From Flavobacterium sp. IB48 (lineage in GTDB: Bacteria; Bacteroidota; Bacteroidia; Flavobacteriales; Flavobacteriaceae): a stretch of 51,839 nt of DNA. Where the stretch lies: the NCBI RefSeq assembly GCF_016405855.1, contig NZ_JAEFCA010000013.1:1-51839 (forward strand), given 5' to 3'. The notes below the pieces were generated by a model. It was given only the letters and a program-made list of their open reading frames with translations. It was not told the DNA's origin and made no database searches. The first letter of the stretch is position 1. Each line of letters starts with the position of its first letter. The position numbers and the translations under genes are program-made. Shown piece after piece: positions 17,356 through 26,469 of the stretch.

Positions 17356-17390
17356 AAACTTTGTCAAAGTTTAAAACTTTGACAAAGTTC
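17356..17390. repeat. Palindromic repeat, family R1 (paired copy)
   Basis: AACTTTGTCAAAGTT (17357-17371) and AACTTTGACAAAGTT (17375-17389) form a hairpin directly beyond the acetylesterase stop. It may also serve as a transcript end, but there is no T tract. Confidence 0.8.
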
Positions 17391-17403
17391 TCGTATCTAT
17401 AGT

Positions 17404-19317
17404 TTATTTCAACTCTGCTTCAAAAGGCGAAGCTGGCAAGTCTTCTTTATTGTATAAATTAGCTTCAGAAGGATTATCTGCCCAAGCATAACGAACTTTT
17501 ACAGGATTTGCAACCGAGTCATTCCAAACTACGATTTTATCACCTTCGAAAATTGCTTTTGCCCAAACAAACTTTCCGTCTGTTCCTGAAATGGCAAATT
17601 CTTTTAAATCGTTTCCTTTTTTAATCATAAAACCTGTTCCAATATCTGAGAAGCTTAAAATCAGTTTATTCCCATTTTGCTTCATAGATTGAAAAATCGG
17701 ACCTGAGGCAGTTAAGTTTTTTTCTCCATAAACCAATTTTCTAGCTTGCAATGACAATCTTTTTCCAACATCATATTTGTCTAAAGGATGAATATCGTTC
17801 CATTCGCCTAAATTTATTGTTATGGCCAATCCTGTATTTGGAACTTTTAGCGTATTTAATTGCTGTTGTCTTAAGGTAGCCCAACTGCTTTCTGTTGGTT
17901 CTGTTTTTGACTCCATAAAATTTGGAAGCTGCACCAATAAAAATGGCAATTTTTCCTGTTTCAATTGCGTACGCCAATTTTCAATTAAGGTTTCCATTAA
18001 AGCTCCATATTCCAAAGACTTTTTGGTATTAGCTTCTCCTTGATACCATAAAACGCCTTTTATTGGGTAATTTTTCAAAGGTGCAATCATCGCATTGTAA
18101 AGCCCAACAGGTTTCCAGCGAACGAAAGTCTGTCCAGGAAGTGGTTCCATTTTTGAGCCTAATTTGTATTTCCAAGTTCCTTTTACATCAATAGTTTTAT
18201 CTCCAACAATCAGCTCATATGGTTTATCGGTTACAAAACCTCCTCTCCCTGAATTATTGATAACGCGAACTGTAATTTCATTTTTTCCTTCTTTTAAAAT
18301 AGCAGCATTAAAAGAATAAATTCTTGGCGGATATTGGTACGAAGTTGTTCCAACGAAACGTCCGTTTACAAAAACGGAATCGGCATCAACAATTCGTCCT
18401 AAAATTAATTTTGCCTGATTTTCATTTACTTTTTCTAGTATAAACTCTTTCTTAAACCAAACCGAACCGTTTGTTTTTCCGAGTTCTCCGTCAGCCCAAT
18501 AACCCGGAATTTGCATTTCGTTCCAATCTGAAGTCTCTGCAGAATTTGCCCATTTATTTTTAACACCAATGTCGGTATTGTTTAATAATTTGTACCATTC
18601 TGAACTGACTTTACGATCGTTTTCATCTATTTGTTTTTCGAGTTTTCCGTCTTTGAATTTTAAATATTCTTGATAATATTCGGGAAACTTTTTAATGCCT
18701 TCTTCACTAATCCATGATTCGGCAGGAGAACCGCCCAAAGCGCTATTGATTAATCCAATTGGAATTTTATACTTTTCGTATATTTCTAAAGCAAAGAAAT
18801 ATCCAACTCCTGTAAACTGTAAAACATTAATTGGATTTGCTTCAACCCAAGAACCAGATGAAAAATCGTTTCTTTCTTTTTCGAAATAATATTCATCAGG
18901 AACTAAAAACTGACGAATATTAGTATTGGCAGATTTTGCAATTTCTTCTTTGTATTTGTCTTTCAAACGATCCATTGGAAGTTCCATGTTCGATTGTCCA
19001 GAGCACAGCCAAACATCTCCAAAAAGAATGTTTTTTAAAACAATTGTATTGGATGCTTTTAAAGTCATTTCATACGGTCCGCCTGCTTTTTGAGAAGGAA
19101 TCTGAATGGTCCATTTTCCGTCTTGAGCTGTTGTGGCTTTGTATGTTTTACGATTAAATTCGAGTTCGACTTTTTCGTTTGGCGACGCCCAGCCCCAAAT
19201 ATTGACTTTTGTATCGCGCTGCAATATCATTCCGTCACTTATCAATCGCGGAAGTTTTATTTGCGCATTAATCGCAAAACTTAAAAGGACTGCTAGTAAT
19301 GTTATTTTGCTTTTCAT
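17404..19317 (-). CDS. SASA-family carbohydrate acetylesterase (sialate O-acetylesterase/CE20-like)
   Basis: A 637-aa exported esterase. The start at 19317 gives the signal peptide MKSKITLLAVLLSFAINAQ. The esterase fold is split: GDVWLCSGQSNM with nucleophile S109, then SALGGSPAESW, and later WYQGEAN and a DIHP segment with the likely Asp/His pair. An inserted beta-sandwich sugar-binding-like domain (about 260-380) lies between the halves, as in CE20-type xylan acetylesterases. In this place it would remove acetyl groups from xylan oligosaccharides in the periplasm. It ends the susC operon, 129 nt after the GH35 gene. Family is firm; activity on acetyl-xylan is inferred from the locus. Confidence 0.87.
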   Translation of the reverse strand: MKSKITLLAVLLSFAINAQIKLPRLISDGMILQRDTKVNIWGWASPNEKVELEFNRKTYKATTAQDGKWTIQIPSQKAGGPYEMTLKASNTIVLKNILFGDVWLCSGQSNMELPMDRLKDKYKEEIAKSANTNIRQFLVPDEYYFEKERNDFSSGSWVEANPINVLQFTGVGYFFALEIYEKYKIPIGLINSALGGSPAESWISEEGIKKFPEYYQEYLKFKDGKLEKQIDENDRKVSSEWYKLLNNTDIGVKNKWANSAETSDWNEMQIPGYWADGELGKTNGSVWFKKEFILEKVNENQAKLILGRIVDADSVFVNGRFVGTTSYQYPPRIYSFNAAILKEGKNEITVRVINNSGRGGFVTDKPYELIVGDKTIDVKGTWKYKLGSKMEPLPGQTFVRWKPVGLYNAMIAPLKNYPIKGVLWYQGEANTKKSLEYGALMETLIENWRTQLKQEKLPFLLVQLPNFMESKTEPTESSWATLRQQQLNTLKVPNTGLAITINLGEWNDIHPLDKYDVGKRLSLQARKLVYGEKNLTASGPIFQSMKQNGNKLILSFSDIGTGFMIKKGNDLKEFAISGTDGKFVWAKAIFEGDKIVVWNDSVANPVKVRYAWADNPSEANLYNKEDLPASPFEAELK

Positions 19318-19333
19318 TTGATATCTTTTTTTT

Positions 19334-19441
19334 GCCACAGATTAAAAAGATTAACATAGATTAATTTTAAAAAAAATCCTTTTAATCCTTTTAATCTGTG
19401 GCTAATATAATTAGTGGAAATTCGTGAAATTCGCGGCGAAA
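19334..19441. repeat. Inverted repeat of the 'gccacagatt' type
   Basis: GCCACAGATTAAAA at 19334 onward is mirrored by TTTTAATCTGTGGC ending at 19402, and the flanking 'aattcgtgaaattcgcggc' resembles further dispersed repeats. It fills the gap between the GH35 and esterase genes and would form a long hairpin in the mRNA. Confidence 0.7.
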
Positions 19442-19446
19442 AAAAA

Positions 19447-21096
19447 CTATTCGTAACTATATAATTTTATTTTTTGAATTTCGAAATCTCCAACTGAGAT
19501 TCTTAAATGTCTTCCTTGATGCGTTTGATCTCCGTTGAAATGTCTTATGGTTCTCCAAACTTCATTTTCGAATTTACCAAAATCTGTTTTTAGAATTCCA
19601 GCATTTACATTTTCTTTTAAAGGTTTAAAAGTTACCACAATTCCTGAACCTGAAATATAAAATTCATCTTTAGCGATTTCTATAATTATAGCGCTTGACA
19701 TTGGCCATGTTTCAGCTTTTGCTCCATCAGACCAATTTAAGGTATAATCATGTTTGAAAGTGAATTCGTAATCGCCCATTTTTATGATTTGCGTATTATT
19801 TTCTTTGTCTAATAAAACACCATCGATTTTTCCTTGTCCTTTGTATTTTTCAATTGTCGGAGTTAATTGTTGCACCAAATCGTAGATTTTACCTAGAGGT
19901 TCTTTTTTTGCATCGGCTACAGATTCTATTGAAAATGGAGAAAATCCCATTGCTTCATAATGTCCGATAGCATATAATCCTTTAAATGGAGCTGTTTCAT
20001 CAAAACGATGCTCTGGAATAAAAAGTGGATCTCCTTGACGTGTAAACAAATCGTTCCATTGTTTGAATGACGGATTGTAGAAATCTGGCGCTAAAAAATC
20101 TATTGAATTTCCAGCGGCTTTCCAAACGTCCATAATATGAGGCAATGGTCCTGCACTTGGATATTGTCCTGGCTTTTTTTCTGGTGCATTTAGAGCAGCA
20201 TTAACAAACATCGGAATTGGATAAGCATCTTTTCCTGCTTTGGCAACGATATTGGTAAATTTAGAAAAATACCAAGCCATGAAAATTTCGTCTGTATGCA
20301 GTCCTTTTCCAAAAACTTCTTCCCAGTTTCCTTTGGTTTTGAATCCGTTTTTCTTCCAGATTTCTAAAAATTCTGGAACTAGTTTTTGCTTGTTTTTTTC
20401 TAAATATTTGATCAATTCATCTGGAACTGGTTTCTGAAATGCAGCATTCGCTAAAGTATGATAATCACGAGCTGTTGGCAACATTCCGATTTCGTTTTCA
20501 ACCTGAATCATGATTACGGTTTGGTCTTTTTGATCGAAATCTTTAATATGAGCCATCAGTTTTTTAAAAGCATTCAAATCGGCTTGAAGATTATTTTCGC
20601 TAAAAGGCGTCAAAATTTCATGGCTTTTATTTTTATCGTCTTTAACTCTTGGATATTTTTTTTGGTTAAGTTTTATCCATTCTGGAGCGTGGCTTGACAT
20701 ACTGTTTTTCCATGATCCGAACCAAAGGAAAACGAGTTTTAAGTTTTCTTTTCTTGCACGGCGAATTAAGTCATCTACTAACTGAAAATCAAATTTACCT
20801 TCTTGCGGTTCTATCAATTCCCAATAAATAGGTGTTAAAACCGTGTTGAGGTTCATATCTGTCAATTTAGACCAAATGGGTTCCATGCTTTCCATACTTG
20901 TTGCAGAGGAATTTCCTAATTCTCCGCCTCGTATTAAGAATGGTTTTTGGTTTACAATTAATTGTGTTTTGTTTCCTGTTTTTTGAAGATGTGGTATGTT
21001 TTGACTAAAACCAAATTGTATTGTCAAGAATGCAATGAGAAACAATTTGCCTTTTGTAAAAACTCTTACTCGATTTGTTTTACGATTGAAAGCCAT
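19447..21096 (-). CDS. GH35 glycoside hydrolase with C-terminal DUF5597 domain
   Basis: The product is a 549-aa exported enzyme with a signal segment near 17-32. The GH35 TIM barrel (about 45-375) shows the acid/base in QVENEIG (E202) and the nucleophile in LFIPEHR (E362). The last 170 or so residues fit the DUF5597 domain that accompanies this GH35 branch. Classical GH35 enzymes are beta-galactosidases, and galactose occurs as an end group on some xylans. Members next to xylan genes may have another specificity. It lies 115 nt after the GH10 gene, behind a hairpin, so it may be expressed at a lower level. The family call is good; the substrate is uncertain. Confidence 0.85.
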   Translation of the reverse strand: MAFNRKTNRVRVFTKGKLFLIAFLTIQFGFSQNIPHLQKTGNKTQLIVNQKPFLIRGGELGNSSATSMESMEPIWSKLTDMNLNTVLTPIYWELIEPQEGKFDFQLVDDLIRRARKENLKLVFLWFGSWKNSMSSHAPEWIKLNQKKYPRVKDDKNKSHEILTPFSENNLQADLNAFKKLMAHIKDFDQKDQTVIMIQVENEIGMLPTARDYHTLANAAFQKPVPDELIKYLEKNKQKLVPEFLEIWKKNGFKTKGNWEEVFGKGLHTDEIFMAWYFSKFTNIVAKAGKDAYPIPMFVNAALNAPEKKPGQYPSAGPLPHIMDVWKAAGNSIDFLAPDFYNPSFKQWNDLFTRQGDPLFIPEHRFDETAPFKGLYAIGHYEAMGFSPFSIESVADAKKEPLGKIYDLVQQLTPTIEKYKGQGKIDGVLLDKENNTQIIKMGDYEFTFKHDYTLNWSDGAKAETWPMSSAIIIEIAKDEFYISGSGIVVTFKPLKENVNAGILKTDFGKFENEVWRTIRHFNGDQTHQGRHLRISVGDFEIQKIKLYSYE

Positions 21097-21154
21097 TTTG
21101 ATTTGTTTTTTTGCTCTGATAAATCTTGAGCGATAAAAGTTAAGAAAATAAACA

Positions 21155-21193
21155 ATCCATAGTGCAGACCTTTTTCAGACTTGCACTATGGAT
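21155..21193 (-). terminator. Hairpin between the GH10 and GH35 genes
   Basis: A perfect 12-bp stem (arm ATCCATAGTGCA, 21155-21166 with 21182-21193) closes a 15-nt loop. On the minus strand it is followed by TTGTTTATTTTC, a weak T tail. It may partly end transcription after the core susC-susD-SGBP-GH10 set. Confidence 0.7.
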
Positions 21194-21211
21194 ATATTAC
21201 TAATTAAATAT

Positions 21212-23416
21212 TTAAGGTTTTTGTAATTCTCCTGAGAAACCTAAACTCACATCTTTTCCGGCAAGACCGTCTGCTGTGCCTTTATATGCATGTTTACGAA
21301 CATAATTTGCATCCCAAATATTTGGAGACTCGTTTGGAAGCCAGTATTCATGTTCTTTTGAATTATCGGATACTCCCCAAATTGTGATTCCGTATTGCTG
21401 ACCTGCAGGAATGTATTTTTTGTACATATCAATAACATACTGGTACATTTCTGACTGAGAGGCTTGCTGTGCAACTGTTGGTGTAGCAGTTCCTAATCTG
21501 ATATCTAATTCAGAAATTTTAATCAATTTTCCGGTAGCTGCCAATTTTTGGAACATTTGAGCAATTTTGTCTTTATCTGTATTTAAATCAATATGCATTT
21601 GTGTTCCAATTCCGTCAATTCTAGCGCCTTTGCCTTCAATGTATTTTACGTATTCGATTAATCCGTCACATTTGTCTAATCTAGATTCTAGGTTGTAATC
21701 GTTAATGAAAAGTTTATCTGTTTCATTTCCGTATTGACGTGCTAGTTTGAAAGCTGTTACAGCGTAATCTTTTCCTAGATATTTAATCCATGAGAAATAA
21801 TCTGCAGCTGTATCGCCTTCTGTTCCGTTTCTTAGCGTTCCATCTTCTTTCATTGGTTCGTTTACAACATCCCAAGCAAAAACGCTTGTTTTGTAATGTG
21901 TCATCATTTTAGAAATCCAATCGGTCATGGCATCTCCAATAATTTTAGTTTTCTCAGCATCTGTTTTTTCAATTGTCACTGGAGCTGTTGCACCGCCACC
22001 AGCAGATGATCCGTCTGTTACTGTAACATTATCAATATAATAAGTGCCAGCAAGTAATCCTAAATCAAAATTGAAACCTGTTTCTGTTCCAGCTGCTGTT
22101 ATTTTCCACTCAATTAATTTCCAAGTTGTAGAAGTTGCCTGATTTCCTTGGTATTGAGCTGACCCTCCTGTTGTTGAACAACGTACAGAACCTGGTGCTT
22201 CTGAACGAATCATATACGAAATTGTGTAATTTTTTCCTGCTGTTAATGTTGAAGTAAAATCTGCATGAATTTGCGTTTTCCATTCTCCACCAGAATTATC
22301 GGTTGCGTTGATTACTTTCATTGCGCCGTTTCCTTCGTAAGCCTCTGATGCCGATGCCGCACTCAAGGCATCTGTAGCTCCATTGTATTTTGCCCATCCG
22401 GTTATTCCTGAATTAAAATTACCGTTGGTCACCAAATTGGTTACAGCTGTAGCCGCATCAAGATCAACAACTGCAAGTGTATTGGCATCAATCAAGTAGG
22501 TTACATTTGGAAGATATCCTAAATCTAAATTAAACTGAAAACTTGTGCTTCCTGATTTAAAATCGCCTGGCGCTAATTTAATTTTAACTTGCTGCCAAGA
22601 AGAAGTCGTTTCAAAAGCTTCTGTCCACGTTCCTCCAGTGCTAAACCAATCTTTATATGGATATTGATTAGCTAATGATCCATTGAACGAAATGCGTCCT
22701 TTTCCGGCAACATCTGATTTTATATAAAATGAAATTTCATAATTATGCCCATCAACTATTGGCACATTTGGCGAAGTTAATTGCAAATTGTAAGCTGCAG
22801 AAGAACTTGCGCTAGATTCTAATTGAATTGCAGACGAAGTGCTTGTTAGTCCAGCATTAGCAACTGTTGTAATGCCTTTTCCTGGGTTATTTCTAGCCCA
22901 TCCTGTGAAAGTTCCGCTTTTAATAGGTGTTAGATCCAAGACATTTGTACCGCTTGAACCTGGAATTACTGTTGGGGCAATAATACCGTTTAGATAACTA
23001 GCATTTTGATTGGAATGCCAAACTAAAGTGTGTCCGAAAACTGTTAATCCAGCACTTTTTGTTGCTGCAATAAAAGCATCTACGGTGGTAAAGTTAATTT
23101 CTCCTTTAGAGTTTACCATTGCACCGTGCTTCATTTCGTAACCTGGCGTTACTTCGTCAAAATTTTCGTTTACGATTTTTCTATAAGCAGCATCGCTCAT
23201 GTATAAACTTATTCCGATTCCGTTTCCTAAAGTAAAATCAGAGTAGTTTTTTAATGGTTCGTAACGGCTAATTTTTTCTACTAAAGCCAGCGGAAGTTCA
23301 GCTCCTGTTACTTCTCCGTGCTCTGGGTCTTTTCCCCACTCCATCAAATTATCATCGCATGATGACAAAATCATTAGTGATGAAGCAATTATTGGTATGA
23401 TATATTTATATTTCAT
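21212..23416 (-). CDS. GH10 endo-1,4-beta-xylanase lipoprotein with two inserted CBMs
   Basis: The 734-aa product is a surface lipoprotein (lipobox ILSSC, C20). The GH10 barrel begins at about 58 and reaches GHTLVWHSNQ (near 128-137). It is then interrupted by two tandem CBM4/22-type beta-sandwich modules (about 158-318 and 325-470). It resumes at about 480 with the acid/base DVVNEP (E520) and the nucleophile ISELDIR (E636). The same intercalated layout is known from xylanases of Prevotella and gut Bacteroides xylan loci. The enzyme would cut xylan at the cell surface and hand fragments to SusC/SusD. It follows the glycan-binding protein gene by 15 nt. Confidence in family and layout is high; module edges are approximate. 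Confidence 0.93.
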   Translation of the reverse strand: MKYKYIIPIIASSLMILSSCDDNLMEWGKDPEHGEVTGAELPLALVEKISRYEPLKNYSDFTLGNGIGISLYMSDAAYRKIVNENFDEVTPGYEMKHGAMVNSKGEINFTTVDAFIAATKSAGLTVFGHTLVWHSNQNASYLNGIIAPTVIPGSSGTNVLDLTPIKSGTFTGWARNNPGKGITTVANAGLTSTSSAIQLESSASSSAAYNLQLTSPNVPIVDGHNYEISFYIKSDVAGKGRISFNGSLANQYPYKDWFSTGGTWTEAFETTSSWQQVKIKLAPGDFKSGSTSFQFNLDLGYLPNVTYLIDANTLAVVDLDAATAVTNLVTNGNFNSGITGWAKYNGATDALSAASASEAYEGNGAMKVINATDNSGGEWKTQIHADFTSTLTAGKNYTISYMIRSEAPGSVRCSTTGGSAQYQGNQATSTTWKLIEWKITAAGTETGFNFDLGLLAGTYYIDNVTVTDGSSAGGGATAPVTIEKTDAEKTKIIGDAMTDWISKMMTHYKTSVFAWDVVNEPMKEDGTLRNGTEGDTAADYFSWIKYLGKDYAVTAFKLARQYGNETDKLFINDYNLESRLDKCDGLIEYVKYIEGKGARIDGIGTQMHIDLNTDKDKIAQMFQKLAATGKLIKISELDIRLGTATPTVAQQASQSEMYQYVIDMYKKYIPAGQQYGITIWGVSDNSKEHEYWLPNESPNIWDANYVRKHAYKGTADGLAGKDVSLGFSGELQKP

Positions 23417-23431
23417 TTTGTGGTTGTTGGG

Positions 23432-24796
23432 TTAGTTAAAATCATTGTAAACTGGCGTATCTAATGGTACAATTCTCCAGTTGTCAGTGTACACTTTTAC
23501 AGAAGTTGCTTTTGAAGGGAATTCTACTTCGCTTGCGTTTCCTGTTACGTTAGATAGTTTTACATCAGAATTTTCGAAGTAAATTCCAAAGTTTTGGTAC
23601 GTTGCCGCTTCACGATATGCTAAAACTGTTTCGAAAGTAAATGCTTCTTTAGACCATGCATAGAATTTGTTTAACGGAATTGTAACTGTGATCCATCCTG
23701 TTGTATTTACGCCAATTGCTTTACCATCTTTAATCCAAGGAACATAATTGTAACAAGCTCCTGCCCATTCTCCGCCATTAAAGTTATTGATCATACAAAT
23801 TTTTAAGAAGCCTGATTCTCTCCAAACATCTGGCACATAGATATCAAACTGAAATGCTACTTTGTCTAATGCTGTACTTGCTGGAATGTATGGGGTTAAT
23901 TGTGCTCTCCAATTGTCTACTCCATTTCCTGCTGTCCAAACTTCAGAACAACGGTTTTTAGCGGCATCAAAAGAAGCGATACGAGCTGGACGATGAGGTA
24001 CGTATTTTCCTTGAGATGTGTTTCCTGTTCCTAAAACTGCCGATTCTAAATCTGTTGGCTGAATCATACTTGTTGAAGTTCCCCAATATCCATGAGAACC
24101 TTGTCCGTCAAAATCTAATAATATTCCTTTTTTGAAGTTAAAATATCTTGGAGAATAAACACCTCCATTTGATGTTTCTGCGTAAATTGAACCTCCTAAA
24201 TCTGAAATTCCGTTTGGAACAACTACTGTAAAAGATTCTCCTTCTTCGTCTGAAGTGATTCCTGTTGTTACTTCAACATTTCCTGGAAAAACTACTTTGC
24301 TTACTTCTGTTAAGCCTGTTCCTGAAACAATAATTGTTTCTCCTGGATTTGGCATTGTATTGGACATACTTATAATAGAAGGTTTTCCTGCGCGAATTTG
24401 AAAAGGAAATGTGACTTCGTTATTGTCGTTTACAAAACGAATTGTATTTCTTACTGATGGATCTGCATCTGTAATTGGAGTATCTGCTGAAATGCTCACT
24501 AACATTGAGGTATTAGAAACAAAAACAACATTGAAATAAGTAGAATATCCGTTAATATATACTTTCTTCAAACCTGCAAATCCAGAACCTTCAATACGCA
24601 ATAGCTGTCCTAAACGAGCAAAACTAACTTCTCTATCAGGTACAGATGAATTTACATCTTCTAAAAACACTTTTGTAATTGTAATTGTGCTTCCTTCTGA
24701 ATCGTTATTATCGCAAGAAGTAAACAGCATACTGAAAACCATCATGCTAAGAAGTGCGATGGGCGCCCAATACTTTTTATTTAAAATATATTTCAT
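23432..24796 (-). CDS. Surface glycan-binding lipoprotein (SGBP-B-like, IPT/TIG domains)
   Basis: A 454-aa lipoprotein (lipobox MLFTSC, C28). Two IPT/TIG immunoglobulin-like domains (about 36-135 and 137-222, the second with PGETIIVSGTGL) act as spacers. They hold a C-terminal beta-sandwich domain (about 230-454) rich in Trp/Tyr, comparable to the SGBP-B glycan-binding domain. In polysaccharide loci this protein sits between susD and the surface endo-enzyme and captures the polymer, here presumably xylan. The gene is 31 nt from susD and 15 nt from the GH10 gene, so the four are co-transcribed. Confidence 0.85.
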   Translation of the reverse strand: MKYILNKKYWAPIALLSMMVFSMLFTSCDNNDSEGSTITITKVFLEDVNSSVPDREVSFARLGQLLRIEGSGFAGLKKVYINGYSTYFNVVFVSNTSMLVSISADTPITDADPSVRNTIRFVNDNNEVTFPFQIRAGKPSIISMSNTMPNPGETIIVSGTGLTEVSKVVFPGNVEVTTGITSDEEGESFTVVVPNGISDLGGSIYAETSNGGVYSPRYFNFKKGILLDFDGQGSHGYWGTSTSMIQPTDLESAVLGTGNTSQGKYVPHRPARIASFDAAKNRCSEVWTAGNGVDNWRAQLTPYIPASTALDKVAFQFDIYVPDVWRESGFLKICMINNFNGGEWAGACYNYVPWIKDGKAIGVNTTGWITVTIPLNKFYAWSKEAFTFETVLAYREAATYQNFGIYFENSDVKLSNVTGNASEVEFPSKATSVKVYTDNWRIVPLDTPVYNDFN

Positions 24797-24827
24797 ATTT
24801 ATATCTTTTAGTTTTTTATTTCTGAAA

Positions 24828-26459
24828 CTAGAATAAGTCTTTTATTTTCTCTTCTGTAAACTGATACGGAACAGGATTTTCTCTCAATAATGGATTCTGA
24901 ACTAATTCAGATTCTGGATAAGGAAGAGTGAAAATGGTCGCGTCGATTACACCAATTGCTCTCGGACTTGTCGCTTTTGAAGCATCAACCGTAACTGTAT
25001 TTGTGGCCGTATCGTACAAAATTGGAGTTATTGTTCCTCTGTTTTGTCCTGTAACGTAGTTAATTACTTCTTGCTGTTTGTAGTAAGCTCTACGAACTAA
25101 GTCGTACCAATATTGTCCTTCCATACATAATTCAACTCTTCTTTCATGAATAATATCTGCATAAGTCAAAGTTGTTTTTGGGTCTAAGCCTGCACGTGCA
25201 CGAAGTCTATTTACGACTGAAATGGCTGTTGCATCTGCTGTTGAAGCATTGTTTCCTAAAGCTGCTTCTGCGTAATTCAAATAAACTTCTGCAAGACGTA
25301 ACATATAAGTGTTTAAAGCAGAATTCATACGGGTAATTTTAGAATTATCTTTTGTAGAACCTACGACACCTTTTTTAACCGTTAGGAAATCTGCAGTGTG
25401 ATCTACAGTATAACCGCCATTTGCTTTATTAATTTCAGCATAATGATCGCCATCTCCCATAAAAGTTGCTCTACGGCGAAGATCTTTTGACTCATATTCT
25501 TGTAAAACATTATAAGAAGCTCTTGTCCAGTATCCCCAAGCGGCATCGTCTCCTGTAATATCAGAACCTAAAGCAAAATAAGCTTGCTGCGTATTGTTTA
25601 CTCCGTAATCTCCGTTTGGAACCCATTGCAGTGCAAACATTGATTCTGAATTATTGTTATTATCAATCATGAATAAATCTTCATAATTTGCCATTAAACT
25701 ATATGGCCCAGAACTCATTACTTTTTCTGCAGCTTTTTTAGCCAAATCAAGATATTCTTGGTTGCGGGTTCCGCTGTTTGGGTTGTCGCTTACTCCCGAA
25801 AATGACAAGTAAACGCGAGATAGCATTCCGAATGCGCTATATCTTGTTAAACGTCCAGATTGACCAGCAGTTTCAGGAAGATATTTTGCTGCAAATTCTA
25901 AATCACGTATAGCGAATTCATAAACATCTTTCATTGGATTTTTATTCACAATTGGATTTTTTACCAATTCGCTTGGATTTGTAGAAATGATTACATCTCC
26001 CCATAGTGAAGCCAAATACCAATAAGCCGTTCCTCTCATAAAACGAGCTTCGGCAATGTATCTATCCTTAACTGCATCACTCAACGGGCTTCCAGAAATC
26101 CCGATGATCACGTTATTAGACTGTTGCACTACATTATACAATGATGCCCAAGCCGAAACCAAAGGTCCTGTTAATCCTGTTTCTGTTAAATCTGTAAACG
26201 GATAAACGTAATCTGAGAAAGGCGCATACATGTTTGCAGCACGTCCGTCTCCTAATCCGTAATAAAATTTATCATTAAAATCGAACCATACTTTGTTGTA
26301 CAATGGTCCTGTTGCTGCCTGAAAATCAGACTCGCTTTTATAAAAATTCTCTTTTGTTATTACATCATTCGGTTCAACATCTAAAATGTCGCTGCAACTC
26401 GTCCAAACAAATGGCAATGCAATAATTAAAGCCGTATAAAATATTTTCTTTGTTTTCAT
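24828..26459 (-). CDS. SusD/RagB-family lipoprotein of the xylan locus
   Basis: The 543-aa lipoprotein has lipobox VWTSC (C22) and begins SDILDVEPNDVITKENFYKSESD, a standard SusD start. It carries the helical TPR-like core (AEARFMRGTAYWYLASLWGD) and the C-terminal pattern LAEVYLNYAEAALGN plus RRVELCMEGQYWYDLVRR. It should lid the SusC barrel and bind xylo-oligosaccharides. The gap to susC is 10 nt. The ligand is inferred from the xylanase, SGBP and xylose genes around it. Confidence 0.94.
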   Translation of the reverse strand: MKTKKIFYTALIIALPFVWTSCSDILDVEPNDVITKENFYKSESDFQAATGPLYNKVWFDFNDKFYYGLGDGRAANMYAPFSDYVYPFTDLTETGLTGPLVSAWASLYNVVQQSNNVIIGISGSPLSDAVKDRYIAEARFMRGTAYWYLASLWGDVIISTNPSELVKNPIVNKNPMKDVYEFAIRDLEFAAKYLPETAGQSGRLTRYSAFGMLSRVYLSFSGVSDNPNSGTRNQEYLDLAKKAAEKVMSSGPYSLMANYEDLFMIDNNNNSESMFALQWVPNGDYGVNNTQQAYFALGSDITGDDAAWGYWTRASYNVLQEYESKDLRRRATFMGDGDHYAEINKANGGYTVDHTADFLTVKKGVVGSTKDNSKITRMNSALNTYMLRLAEVYLNYAEAALGNNASTADATAISVVNRLRARAGLDPKTTLTYADIIHERRVELCMEGQYWYDLVRRAYYKQQEVINYVTGQNRGTITPILYDTATNTVTVDASKATSPRAIGVIDATIFTLPYPESELVQNPLLRENPVPYQFTEEKIKDLF

Positions 26460-26469
26460 TGTGCGTTTT

